From the NCBI RefSeq assembly GCF_900111175.1, contig NZ_FOGI01000002.1:108022-172021 (forward strand): a stretch of 64,000 nt of DNA, given 5' to 3'. Positions 46,523-55,468 of this stretch are shown here, one piece after another; positions within the stretch are counted from its first letter, which is position 1, and every line of letters starts with the position of its first letter. This DNA comes from Actinokineospora terrae. Its GTDB lineage: Bacteria > Actinomycetota > Actinomycetes > Mycobacteriales > Pseudonocardiaceae. Made by a program: the position numbers and the translations under genes. The notes under the pieces are model-generated. The model searched no databases. It saw only the letters and a list, made by a program, of their open reading frames with translations, and was not told the DNA's origin.

Positions 46523-47608
46523 ATGACCGCATCGACCACCGACGAGTACCAGCGCGCCGCCGACGCGATCGCGCCGATCTGGGCCGAACTGCTCGGCACC
46601 GGCGACGACCGGATCACCCCGTCGACCGACTTCTTCGCCGCGGGCGGGCACTCGCTCACCGCCATGCTGCTGGTCACCAGGGTCGCCAACGACCTGGGCA
46701 AGTCCGTCCCGCTGTTCGCGCTGGTGGAGAACCCGACGCTGGCCGCGTTCGTGGCGTACGTGCTGCGCGCCGAGGACGCCACCGCGGTCGTGGAGGAGCG
46801 GGCGCCGGACGGGTCGACGACCCAGACCGAGCGGCTGCTGGGCTACAACGAGCCCACGCGCCGCGAGAACCGCAACCAGCGGTTCGAGTACTACTACGCC
46901 AACGCCATCGGCAGCGCCGCGCACGCGGAGTTCTGCGAGCAGGTCTACGGCCGCAACCTCGGCCAGCACGGCATGGCCGACTTCGGCCAGATCGACCGGA
47001 TGCTGGAGCTGCTGGGGGCCAAGGAGGGCGACACCATCCTCGACCTCGGCTGCGGCTACGGGCTGATCTCGCAGTACATCGCCGAGAAGACCGGCGCGAA
47101 CGTGGTCGGCGTCGACCTCTCCGCCAGCGCCATCGCCTACGCCACGGGGTTGGCCGAGTCCGACGACCGGCTCAGCTTCCAGGTGCAGGACGCCAACGAC
47201 CTGACCTTCCCGGCGGGCACGTTCACCCACATCGTCTCCATCGACACCATCTACTACGCCCCGTCGCTGCGGGACCTGCTGCGCCGGTTCCAGGAGATCG
47301 GCACCGCGGACCTGCGGGTCGGCATCGTCCGCACGTTCCCGATCCGCACGTTCACCGCGGACACCTGGAGCCCGGACCGCACCGAGTTGGCGACGCTGCT
47401 GCGCGAGCTGTTCGGCGGCTACGACACCGTCGACCTGTCGCGCGAGGAGAACGCGCACTGGAAGAAGAAGGTCGAGGTGCTCGACTCGCTGCGGGACAGG
47501 TTCGCCGCGGAGGGCAACGAGGAGCTGTTCGAGTTCCGCTACGCCGAGGCCGCGTACGAGGCCGGGATCGAGCAGTACCGCTACATGTTCGTGTCGAGGA
47601 CCGCGTGA
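46523..47608 (+). CDS. Carrier protein-methyltransferase fusion (PCP-MT)
   Basis: A 361-residue two-domain protein. Residues 8-85 are a peptidyl carrier domain with the Ser in DFFAAGGHSLTAML. Residues 105-361 are a class I SAM methyltransferase with ILDLGCGYGLISQYIAEKTGANVVGVDLS and VQDANDLTFPAGTFTHIVSID, a small-molecule-type enzyme rather than the N-methyltransferase usually inserted in A domains. It probably methylates the carrier-bound residue (or a derived group) before condensation. It overlaps the next gene by 4 bases. Confidence 0.9.
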   Translation: MTASTTDEYQRAADAIAPIWAELLGTGDDRITPSTDFFAAGGHSLTAMLLVTRVANDLGKSVPLFALVENPTLAAFVAYVLRAEDATAVVEERAPDGSTTQTERLLGYNEPTRRENRNQRFEYYYANAIGSAAHAEFCEQVYGRNLGQHGMADFGQIDRMLELLGAKEGDTILDLGCGYGLISQYIAEKTGANVVGVDLSASAIAYATGLAESDDRLSFQVQDANDLTFPAGTFTHIVSIDTIYYAPSLRDLLRRFQEIGTADLRVGIVRTFPIRTFTADTWSPDRTELATLLRELFGGYDTVDLSREENAHWKKKVEVLDSLRDRFAAEGNEELFEFRYAEAAYEAGIEQYRYMFVSRTA

Positions 47609-48939
47609 CCGCCGTCCGCACCCGACCGCGGATCTCCGAGTTGCCGCCCGCTCCCGGTGTGTCCTTCAACCAGGAGCAGATCTGCCTGCTGGAGGCGTTC
47701 TACCCGCGCAACAAGGCGTACAACGCCCAGGCGGAGATCCGCGTGCGGGGCGCGCTCGATCTGTCCACTCTGGAGCGGGCGGTGTCGCACGTGGTCGAGC
47801 GGCACGAGATGCTGCGCACCACGATCAGCCTCGGCGCCACCGGGTACCTGGCGACGGTGCACCCGCCGTTCCCGTTCACGATCAGGCGGCACGACCTGAC
47901 CGGACTCCCCGACGGGGCGGCCGAGCGGGAGTTGGCGGCGATCCGGTCGCGATTGCAGGACCAGGTCTTCGACACCACCGTGCTGCCGCTGCTCACCCTC
48001 GACGCGGTCCGGCTGGCCGAGGACGAGTGGGCACTGCTGCAGGTCGAGCACCACGCGGTGCACGACGGCTGGTCGTTCGGCAGGCTCTGGGCGGAGATCC
48101 AGGACTGCTACGACGCACTGGCCAGTGGCCGGGCGCCCGGGTTGGCGGCGTTGCCCGCGCAGTACCAGCAGTTCGTCCGCTGGCAGCGCGACCGGATGGC
48201 GGGCGAGTACGGCGAGCGGGCGGTCGAGTTCTGGTCCGACTACCTCGACGGCGCCGGGGAGGTGGTGCTCGGCGGCGAACCGGCCGGGGCGGACAACCTC
48301 GACGGCCACAACCTGGAGCTCACCGTCACGGCGGAGACCTTCGCCCGTGTCCGGGAACGGGCCGGGGAGCTCGCGGTGTCGCCGTTCGTGGTGATGTTCA
48401 GCGCCTACGCGTTGCTGCTGGCGGGCAAGACCGGCGCGACCGACTTCTGCGTCGGGACCGCGGTGAACGCCAGGACCGAGGCCGAGTTGGAGCCGCTGGT
48501 CGGCATGGTGGTCAACACGGTCCCGGTGCGGGTCGTGGTCGGCGCGGGGGACGGGCTGCCCGGGGTGGCCCGCGGCGTGCAGGGGTCGCTGTTCCGGGCG
48601 CTGCGCTACAACGACGTGCCGCTGTCGCTGATCGTGCGCAGGCTGGGGCTGGCGCAGCGGCGCGGCCGCAACCCGGTCTTCCAGCACTGCTTCAGCTTCC
48701 ACGACTCGGACGTGCCGCGGCTGCGGTTCGGCACCGCGACCGCCGAGATCCGCGAGGCGCAGAACCAGTCGGCGAAGTTCGACATGAACGTGGTGGTGAT
48801 CCCGCCGAGCCCGACGCGCGACGCCGGGCACGCGCGGATGTTCTGGCAGTTCTCCCGCGCGGTGTTCTCCCGTGCGCAGGCCGTGGCCCTGGCCGCGGAG
48901 TACGAGCGGTTGCTGGTAAGGGTTCTCCATGAGCCATGA
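47605..48939 (+). CDS. Stand-alone NRPS condensation enzyme
   Basis: A 444-residue condensation domain with an intact active site EHHAVHDGWSFGRLW (HHxxxDG) near residue 150, plus GVSFNQEQICLLEAF at the start and FCVGTAVNARTEAELEPLVGMVVNTVPVRV. It can join two carrier-bound units, probably the methylated residue on the upstream PCP-MT and a residue on the free PCP downstream or the polyketide ACP. It overlaps the PCP-MT gene by 4 bases and the MFS gene by 11. Confidence 0.92.
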   Translation: MTAVRTRPRISELPPAPGVSFNQEQICLLEAFYPRNKAYNAQAEIRVRGALDLSTLERAVSHVVERHEMLRTTISLGATGYLATVHPPFPFTIRRHDLTGLPDGAAERELAAIRSRLQDQVFDTTVLPLLTLDAVRLAEDEWALLQVEHHAVHDGWSFGRLWAEIQDCYDALASGRAPGLAALPAQYQQFVRWQRDRMAGEYGERAVEFWSDYLDGAGEVVLGGEPAGADNLDGHNLELTVTAETFARVRERAGELAVSPFVVMFSAYALLLAGKTGATDFCVGTAVNARTEAELEPLVGMVVNTVPVRVVVGAGDGLPGVARGVQGSLFRALRYNDVPLSLIVRRLGLAQRRGRNPVFQHCFSFHDSDVPRLRFGTATAEIREAQNQSAKFDMNVVVIPPSPTRDAGHARMFWQFSRAVFSRAQAVALAAEYERLLVRVLHEP

Positions 48940-50299
48940 GACGACCAAGGCCGGGTACGTGCCCGCCGTGGTGATGGGCCTCGGCGGGTTCATCGCCACC
49001 TTCGACGTGACCGCCGTGTCGCTGGTGCTCTCCGACATCGGGGCGCGCTTCGAGGTCGACCTCGCGGGGTCGGTCTGGGTGATGAACGGCTACAGCCTGG
49101 CCCTGACGATCATGCTGATCACCGCGGGTGTCCTCGCCGACCGGCACGGCCACCGGCGCTCGGTGGTGCTCGGGGCCGCGTTGTTCGGCGTGGCGTCGGT
49201 GGCGTGCGCGTACGCCCCGGTGTACGCGGTGCTCGTCGGCGGCCGCGTCCTGCAGGGTGTCGGCGGGTCGTTCATCGTCTGCGGCGGGCTCGCGCTGGTC
49301 GGCAGGCTATACACGGAGAAGGCCGAGCGGGTGCGCGCGTTCGCCCTCATCGGCACCATCCAGGGGTCGGCGCTGGTGGTCGGCCCCGGCCTCGGCGGGC
49401 TCATCGCGAGCGCGCTGGGCTGGGAGTGGATCTTCCTGGTCAACGTCCCGGTGTGCGCGGTGATCATCGCGGGCTGCCTCACCGCGCGGGACCAGCCGGG
49501 CGATCGCAAGGACAAGCCGCTCGACGTGCTCGGGCTGGCCACGTTCAGCGCGTTCCTGTTCGTGGCGACCTGGCTGCTGCTCTACGGCCCGGTCGTCGGC
49601 TCGACCCGGCTGAGCGCGCCGCTGGTCGGCGCGGTGCTGGTGGCCCTGTTCGCGGCGTTCGTGCTGGTCGAGCGCCGGGTCCGGTACCCGGCCGTCGACC
49701 TGGGGCTGTTCCGGGTGCGGGGTGTGGTCGGCCTGGCGCTGGTCCCGCTGTGCCTGGCGGTCGGGTACTGGTCGCTGATGGTGTACCTGCCGCTGTTCCT
49801 GGAGTCCTCGCTCGGCCTGGGGCTGGCGACCACGTCGTACCTGATGCTGTTCTTCACCGTGCCGCTGTTCGCCGTGCCGTACCTGGTCACGGGGGTGGCC
49901 ACGCGCGCCAGGCAGAGCACGTTCTTCGGCGGTGGCCTCGCCGTGGTCGCGGCGGGGTGCCTGCTCATCGCCGTGGGAGCACAACTGCGCACGTTGGCCG
50001 TGGTGATCGCCGGGATGACCATCGCCGGGATCGGCGCGGCGACGGTGCAGAACCAGGTGACCGGGGCGCTCATCGCGAGCGCGCCACCGGAACGGGCCGG
50101 GTCGATCGCGGCGGTGATGACCATCCTGCGCCAGGGCGGGTTCGCCGTGGGCAGCGCCCTGCTGGCCAACGCCACCAACGGCTACCCGACCCTGTTCGCG
50201 ATCTGCGTGCTGGTGACCGGGGTCGGCGCGCTCGGCACGTTCCTGCTGATCCGTTCGGATGAGACGAGAGGGGTGACCAGTGCGGTGGGAACCGGCTGA
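48929..50299 (+). CDS. MFS drug exporter (DHA2-like, about 14 helices)
   Basis: A 456-residue membrane protein with about 14 hydrophobic segments, opening VMGLGGFIATFDVTAVSLVLSDIGARFEVD, with the motif GVLADRHGHRRSVVLGA and the exporter motif GRVLQGVGGSFIVCGG followed by GPGLGGLIASALGWEWIFLVNVPVC. These are DHA2-family drug:H+ antiporter features. Its position in the middle of the NRPS operon suggests product export and self-protection, alongside the MATE protein. Confidence 0.92.
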   Translation: MSHETTKAGYVPAVVMGLGGFIATFDVTAVSLVLSDIGARFEVDLAGSVWVMNGYSLALTIMLITAGVLADRHGHRRSVVLGAALFGVASVACAYAPVYAVLVGGRVLQGVGGSFIVCGGLALVGRLYTEKAERVRAFALIGTIQGSALVVGPGLGGLIASALGWEWIFLVNVPVCAVIIAGCLTARDQPGDRKDKPLDVLGLATFSAFLFVATWLLLYGPVVGSTRLSAPLVGAVLVALFAAFVLVERRVRYPAVDLGLFRVRGVVGLALVPLCLAVGYWSLMVYLPLFLESSLGLGLATTSYLMLFFTVPLFAVPYLVTGVATRARQSTFFGGGLAVVAAGCLLIAVGAQLRTLAVVIAGMTIAGIGAATVQNQVTGALIASAPPERAGSIAAVMTILRQGGFAVGSALLANATNGYPTLFAICVLVTGVGALGTFLLIRSDETRGVTSAVGTG

Positions 50300-50579
50300 C
50301 CGCGCCGCGGCGGTGGCGGCGATCTGGCGGGAGGTCCTCAACCGGGAGGCGGTCGACCCCGACGACGACTTCTTCGCCGTCGGGGGGACTTCCCTGGCCG
50401 CGGTGAAGTTCCTGGCCGAGGTCGAGGAGGTGTTCGGCATCGACGTGCTGACGCCGGAGGACCTGTACCGGGGCTCGACGTTCACCGAGGTACTGGCGGT
50501 GATCGAGGCCAACTCCGGCGCCGCGGTCGAGCCCTCCGCCGCACTCGGGCCTTCCGCGGCGACCGGCCCGACACCGTGA
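50280..50579 (+). CDS. Free-standing peptidyl carrier protein
   Basis: A 99-residue carrier protein; the phosphopantetheine Ser is in DDFFAVGGTSLAAVKFL, followed by the acidic helix VEEVFGIDVLTPEDLYRG. A Pro/Ala/Ser-rich tail of about 17 residues follows. The GTG start is 20 bases inside the MFS gene, and its stop overlaps the next adenylation start (GTGA), so the pair is probably translated together and the adenylation enzyme loads it. Confidence 0.92.
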   Translation: MRWEPADRAAAVAAIWREVLNREAVDPDDDFFAVGGTSLAAVKFLAEVEEVFGIDVLTPEDLYRGSTFTEVLAVIEANSGAAVEPSAALGPSAATGPTP

Positions 50580-52186
50580 CCGAGTCAGCGGGCGTCACCG
50601 AATCGCCAGGCGCTGCCGAGCCGTTGAGCACGGCCCAGCCGAACACCGTGGTCACGCAGGCGGACCTGGCCCAGCCAAGCGGCGCGGTCGAGCCGGGCAG
50701 CGTGGGCAGGGCGGGCGGGGTGGGGTTTCCGGAACTGTCTGTTGGTGAGTTGGTCGCGCGGCAGGCGGGGCGGGTGCCGGGGGCGGTGGCCGTGCGGTTC
50801 CGCGATCGCGCGGTGACGTACCGAGAGCTCGACCGCGCCGCCAATGGTGTTGCTTGGCGGTTGCGTGAGGCGGGTGTGCGGCAAGGGGCTGTCGTCGGGG
50901 TGGCGATGGGGCGGACGCCTGAGTTCGTGGTGGTTCTGTTGGGGGTCCTCAAGGCGGGCGGCGCGTACCTGCCGATCGATGCCGGGTGGCCCGCGGCGAG
51001 GTTGGCGACGATGGTCGGGTTGGCGTCCGTGCGGGTTGTCATCACCGACGCGGCCACCGAGGTGGTGCTGCCCGAGCACGTCACCCACCTGCGGTTCCAC
51101 GCGTCGAGCCGTGACGACGGCCCGGAGGTGGCCGTGGACCCCGGGGGCGCCGCGGTCGTGAACTTCACGTCCGGGTCGACCGGGGAGCCGAAGGGCGTGC
51201 TGATCACGCATCGCGGTATCACCAGCCTGCTGTTCCCCGGAGACTTCCTCGACCTGTCCGCGGACACCGTGCTGCTGGCGCACATGTCACCCAGTTTCGA
51301 CGGGATGACGGTCGAGCTGTGGGGTCCGCTGCTGCACGGCGGCACCTGCGTGCTGTTCGACGGCGCGTTCCCGAGCGCCGCGCGGCTGCGGGCGGCCATC
51401 CGGGACAACAAGGTGAACACGCTGACGCTGACCGCCGCGCTGTTCAACGTGGTCGTCGACAGTGCCCCGGATCTGCTGGACCCGTTGTCGGCGTTGGTGA
51501 TCGCGGGCGAGCCGCAGTCACCGAGGCACGTTCGGGCGGCGCACGCGCGGGTGCCGGGCCTGCCGATCATCAACGCGTACGGGCCGACGGAGACGACCGT
51601 GATCGCGACGACGTTCCCGATCGCAGAGCTGGCACCGGAGGCGACCTCGGTGCCCATCGGACGGGCACTCCCCCACCGCGAGGTGGCCATCCTCGGACCG
51701 GACCTGCGCCGGGTCGCGCGGGGCGAGGTGGGCGAGATCTGCGTGTCCGGGCCGGGGGTGGCGCTCGGGTACGTCGGTCGGCCGGATCTGACGGCGGACC
51801 GGTTCGTCACGGTCGAGGGCAGGCGGGTCTACCGCACCGGCGACCTCGGCAGGCTCACCGCGTCCGGCGACATCGAGTTCCTCGGGCGGGCTGACCGGCA
51901 GGTGAAGCTCAACGGTCAGCGCATCGAGCTCGAGGAGGTCGAGCACGCCCTGGTCGCGCACCCGGACGTGTGGCAGGCCGTCGCGCTGGTGCACGGCGAG
52001 GGTGTCACCCGGGCGTTGAAGGCGGTGCTGGTCACCGCGGGTGGGGTTCCGGATGACCTGCGCGGTGCCGTGGGCGCCGTCCTGCCCGCGTACATGATCC
52101 CGGGGGACGTGCGGGCGGTCGACGCGCTTCCCCTCAACCAGAACGGCAAGGTCGACCGGGCCGCGCTCGCCGCCCTGTTCGACTGA
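50576..52186 (+). CDS. Second stand-alone NRPS adenylation enzyme
   Basis: A 536-residue adenylation protein with an N-terminal flexible leader of about 50 Ala/Pro/Thr-rich residues. Core motifs: VNFTSGSTGEPKGVLITHRG, INAYGPTETTVIA, VYRTGDLGRLT, GRADRQVKLNGQRIELEEVE and the Lys in LNQNGKVDR. The pocket reads D-G-V-T-V-A-A-V-I, somewhat like codes for phenylalanine-type residues, but with Gly at the second position; I would not fix the substrate. The GTG start overlaps the carrier gene by 4 bases, its likely partner. Confidence 0.9.
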   Translation: MTESAGVTESPGAAEPLSTAQPNTVVTQADLAQPSGAVEPGSVGRAGGVGFPELSVGELVARQAGRVPGAVAVRFRDRAVTYRELDRAANGVAWRLREAGVRQGAVVGVAMGRTPEFVVVLLGVLKAGGAYLPIDAGWPAARLATMVGLASVRVVITDAATEVVLPEHVTHLRFHASSRDDGPEVAVDPGGAAVVNFTSGSTGEPKGVLITHRGITSLLFPGDFLDLSADTVLLAHMSPSFDGMTVELWGPLLHGGTCVLFDGAFPSAARLRAAIRDNKVNTLTLTAALFNVVVDSAPDLLDPLSALVIAGEPQSPRHVRAAHARVPGLPIINAYGPTETTVIATTFPIAELAPEATSVPIGRALPHREVAILGPDLRRVARGEVGEICVSGPGVALGYVGRPDLTADRFVTVEGRRVYRTGDLGRLTASGDIEFLGRADRQVKLNGQRIELEEVEHALVAHPDVWQAVALVHGEGVTRALKAVLVTAGGVPDDLRGAVGAVLPAYMIPGDVRAVDALPLNQNGKVDRAALAALFD

Positions 52187-52225
52187 TCGTCCTTTTCGAA
52201 CTCCCCGACCGCGAAAGAGGTTCAG

Positions 52226-53479
52226 GTGCCAGCGAAGTCCTTGCAGGTGCTGGTCGACTACGCCCGCCGCAACTCCCCCTTCTACGCCGAGCTCTACCAC
52301 GACCTGCCCGCGGTGATCACGGATCTGAGCCAACTCCCGGTCGTCGACCAGGAGGCGTTCTGGGCCGCGAACACGTTCCCGGACAACAGGGTGCTCACCA
52401 GGCCGCTGACCAACGGGATCGTCTACAAGTCCGGCGGCACGACCGGTGCGCCGAAGTTCTCGCCGTGGGACGAGGAGGAGAACAACGACGCCGCCGTCGC
52501 GTTCGGCACCGGGTTGGTCCGCGCGGGGCTGCGGCCCGGCCACCGGGTGGCGAACCTGTTCGTGGCGGGCGAGCTCTACAGCGGGTTCCTGTTCACCAAC
52601 GACGTGCTGGCCAAGGCGTCGGTGGAGAACCTGCGGCTGCCGATCGCCGGCACCGCCCCGGTCGAGTTCGTCGCCGAGACGATCAGGGAGTTCGGCGTCA
52701 ACGTCACCTGCGGCATGGCCTCCACCCTGGTCAAGGTCGCCGACCTGCTGCTGGAGCGGGGCGAGGTGGCCGAGTCGGTCGAACTGCTGCTGTTCGCGGG
52801 CGAACCCCTCTTCGACGACGTCCGCTCGGTGCTCGCCAAGGCGTTCCCGCGGGCGAGCATCGGTTCCCTCGGGTACGCCGCGGTCGACGGCGGCCCGCTC
52901 GGCGCTCCCGTGCCCGGCGACGACGTCCGCGTGCACGAGACCCTCGCCCCGTACAGCCTCATCGAGATCCACGACGAGACCACCGGCGAACCCATCACCG
53001 CCGTCGGTGTCCCGGGCAGGCTGGTGGCCACCAACACGTCCCGGACCCTGATGCCGGTCATCCGCTACCCGGTCGGCGACCGTGCCGAGTGGACAGACCC
53101 CGAGCTCGGGCGGTTCCGCCTGCTCGGCCGGTCCGAGGACTCGGTCAAGGTCGGCCCGGACGTCCTGCGCCCCGGCGAGATCCGCACCGTCATCACCCGC
53201 GCCGACGTGCACGGCGCCATCACCGGCATGCAACTCGTGGCCCGCCGCTGGGAGGCCAAGGACGGCCTCATCCTGCGCCTGGCTACCCACACGCCCCCAC
53301 CCGGCCTCGACCACACCATCATCGAAGCGGTCTACGCCGCCAGCCCGCCCTACCCCACCGCCGTCCGCCGGGGCCTCATCCACCCGATCACCGTGGAATG
53401 GGTCCGCCCCTCGGAACTGGCCACGAACGCCCGGACCGGCAAGCTGATCGAGGTCGTGGACGAACGACCCACGTCCTGA
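52226..53479 (+). CDS. PaaK-like AMP-forming acid ligase
   Basis: A 417-residue member of the phenylacetate-CoA ligase branch of the ANL superfamily: NSPFYAELYHDLP at the start, the ATP loop VYKSGGTTGAPKFSPW, VTCGMASTLVKVADLL, and TLMPVIRYPVGDRAEW. Length is near that of PaaK. It probably activates a carboxylic acid (starter, side-chain acyl group or final intermediate) as an adenylate, CoA or carrier thioester. It is the last gene of the plus-strand operon, 39 bases after the adenylation gene. Substrate unknown. Confidence 0.86.
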   Translation: MPAKSLQVLVDYARRNSPFYAELYHDLPAVITDLSQLPVVDQEAFWAANTFPDNRVLTRPLTNGIVYKSGGTTGAPKFSPWDEEENNDAAVAFGTGLVRAGLRPGHRVANLFVAGELYSGFLFTNDVLAKASVENLRLPIAGTAPVEFVAETIREFGVNVTCGMASTLVKVADLLLERGEVAESVELLLFAGEPLFDDVRSVLAKAFPRASIGSLGYAAVDGGPLGAPVPGDDVRVHETLAPYSLIEIHDETTGEPITAVGVPGRLVATNTSRTLMPVIRYPVGDRAEWTDPELGRFRLLGRSEDSVKVGPDVLRPGEIRTVITRADVHGAITGMQLVARRWEAKDGLILRLATHTPPPGLDHTIIEAVYAASPPYPTAVRRGLIHPITVEWVRPSELATNARTGKLIEVVDERPTS

Positions 53480-53860
53480 ACGGTCCGAGCGCCCGAACCG
53501 GCCTTGATGGACACTCCCCTGCCCGCCAAGGCCGCGCGTGGCCCTGGTGGGCGGAGGGGCTTCCACCGGGGCAGGGGATCCGCCGATGCCGTGCGTTCGG
53601 AGCGGGAAGCCGACATCGGCGAGGAAGGTGTCAGCGTGTCGCGTTGGCGCACGAGGCTGACTTGCGGGTCGTGGAGAACTCCACTGGCCAGTGGTCGGAG
53701 GACCTCCCGTTGCACACGTACACGTGATACACCGCGCGACCGAGAACGCCGGACATCATCCCGCCGAGTGGGTGACGGGTTCAGTGGCCGACAGCCCCAG
53801 GACGGGGCAGCCGCCCCGGGCGGCCCTGGTGGACGGGGCGTTGTCCACCAGGGCCGGGGG
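53480..53860. other. 381-base gap between convergent operons
   Basis: No gene is supported. A loose hairpin (CCCCTGCC about 53516-53523 with GGCAGGGG about 53570-53577, and an inner imperfect stem) follows the PaaK-like gene, and a strong terminator closes the gap. The rest shows nothing recognisable. Confidence 0.5.
53821..53856. terminator. Strong terminator between convergent genes
   Basis: CGGCCCTGGTGGAC and its exact reverse complement with an 8-base loop make a 14-base perfect stem, ending 4 bases from the sulfatase stop. It marks the right border of the PKS-NRPS locus. Confidence 0.85.
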
Positions 53861-55468
53861 TCAGCGGCCGGTGGTGATGGTGGCTTCGAGGCGGGCGAGG
53901 GCTTGGTCGATGGTGAAGGAGGCGGCTCGTTGGCGGGGTGGGAACTCGGTGAAGGTGGCCAGGAAGCGGGTGACCAGCGCCTGGGCGGCCAGCACCAGGA
54001 ACGCCTCGTTGAGGAACCAGTCGTAGTAGGTGTTCGAGGTTGTGTCGGCTCGTTCGAAGGGGTCGGTGCGGAGGTTGAAGAGCTTGGGGAGGCGGAGCGC
54101 GACGAAGGGTTCGGCCCAGAGTTGGAGGGTGCCGGTGGCCCGTTGCTCCATGAAGACCATCTTGAGGTTGTCGAAGCGCAGCGCCAGCAGGTCGCCGTCG
54201 TCGGAGAAGTAGAAGAAGCCGGGGCGGGGGGTGGAGTCGGCCGCGCCGGTGAGGTACGGGAGGATGTTGTAGCCGTCGAGGTGGACGCGGAAGGTCTTGT
54301 CGCCCGCGCGGTGGCCGTCGAGGAGTTTGGCGACGATGTCGGGCTCGCCCGCCGCGGCGACGAAGGTGGGCAGCCAGTCGTGGTGGCTGATGATCTCGTT
54401 GCTCACCGTTCCCGGCGCGATCCGGCCGGGCCAGCGGATCACCTGGGGGACGCGGAAAGCGCCCTCCCAGTTGGTGTTCTTCTCCGAGCGGAACGGCGTC
54501 GTGCCGCCGTCCGGCCAGGTGTTGGTGTGCGGGCCGTTGTCCGTGGAGTACACGACGATCGTGTCGTCGGCGATGCCCAGGTCGTCGAGCAGGTCGAGCA
54601 GCGACCCGACGACGGCGTCGTGGTCGATCATGGTGTCGTGGTACGGGGACTGCCAGCGCCCGGCCTGGCCGACGCTGTCGGGCTTGGGGTGGGTGCGCAG
54701 GTGCATGTGGGTCGTGTTGACCCACGCGAAGAACGGGGTCCCCTCGGCGTGCTTGCGCTGGATGAAGTCGCAGGCGTGGTCCAGGATCTCGTCGTCGATG
54801 GTCTCCATCCGCTTCTTGTTCAACGGGCCGGTGTCCTCGACGCGCTGCCTGCCTACCCTGCCGTAGCGGGGTTCCTCGGTCGGGTCATCGTCCTCGGTGG
54901 CCCAGCAGTGCAGGACCCCGCGCGGCCCGAAGCGCTCCCGGAACTCGGGGAAGTCGGCGGTGGGCGGGTAGTCCGGCAGCTCGGGCTCCTCCTCGGCGTT
55001 GAGGTGGTAGAGGTTGCCGAAGAACTCGTCGAAGCCGTGCACGGTCGGGAGGAACTCGTTGCGGTCGCCGAGGTGGTTCTTGCCGAACTGGCCGGTGGCG
55101 TAGCCGAGCGGTTTGAGCAGTTCGGCGATCGTCGGGTCCTCGGCCCGCAACCCCGTGTCGGCGCCCGGTATGCCCACTTTGGACAGACCGGTGCGGTACG
55201 CGCTCTGGCCGGTGATGAACGACGACCGGCCCGCGGTACAGCTCTGCTCGCCGTAGGCGTCGGTGAACCGCATGCCCTCGGTGGCGATGCGGTCGATGTT
55301 CGGGGTGCGGTAGCCCATCACGCCGTCGCCGTAGCAGCTGAGGTTGGTGATGCCGATGTCGTCACCCCAGATGACCAGGATGTTGGGCTTGTTCGAAGGG
55401 TCCATGGTGTCACTGTCCGATCCGGAGTCGGCGCGCCGCCTCACCTGTGGCGGAGCATGTTCGGTCAC
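53861..55468 (-). CDS. Type I (formylglycine-dependent) sulfatase
   Basis: A 535-residue arylsulfatase-type hydrolase. The formylglycine motif is SCTAGRSSF (CxAGR; in an ATG-started protein near residue 60). Metal and substrate residues appear in ILVIWGDDIG, GKNHLGDRNEF and STDNGPHTNTWPDGGTTPFRSEKNTNWEGAFRVP. There is no signal peptide, so it acts in the cytosol. The GTG start at 55468 overlaps the FGE stop (GTGA); an ATG at 55405 (DPSNKPNILVIWG) is a good alternative. The next gene upstream activates it. It probably releases sulfate from an organic ester. Confidence 0.92.
   Translation of the reverse strand: MTEHAPPQVRRRADSGSDSDTMDPSNKPNILVIWGDDIGITNLSCYGDGVMGYRTPNIDRIATEGMRFTDAYGEQSCTAGRSSFITGQSAYRTGLSKVGIPGADTGLRAEDPTIAELLKPLGYATGQFGKNHLGDRNEFLPTVHGFDEFFGNLYHLNAEEEPELPDYPPTADFPEFRERFGPRGVLHCWATEDDDPTEEPRYGRVGRQRVEDTGPLNKKRMETIDDEILDHACDFIQRKHAEGTPFFAWVNTTHMHLRTHPKPDSVGQAGRWQSPYHDTMIDHDAVVGSLLDLLDDLGIADDTIVVYSTDNGPHTNTWPDGGTTPFRSEKNTNWEGAFRVPQVIRWPGRIAPGTVSNEIISHHDWLPTFVAAAGEPDIVAKLLDGHRAGDKTFRVHLDGYNILPYLTGAADSTPRPGFFYFSDDGDLLALRFDNLKMVFMEQRATGTLQLWAEPFVALRLPKLFNLRTDPFERADTTSNTYYDWFLNEAFLVLAAQALVTRFLATFTEFPPRQRAASFTIDQALARLEATITTGR

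Noticed and set aside
35513..53479. MbtH-like protein, thioesterase or phosphopantetheinyl transferase in the PKS-NRPS locus
   Set aside because: Looked for the NxExQxSLWP, GxSxG-TE and PPTase patterns among all frames and found none.
53640..53730. Small plus-strand peptide frame after the PaaK-like gene
   Set aside because: The translation resembles no known small protein and it lacks a clear start site.
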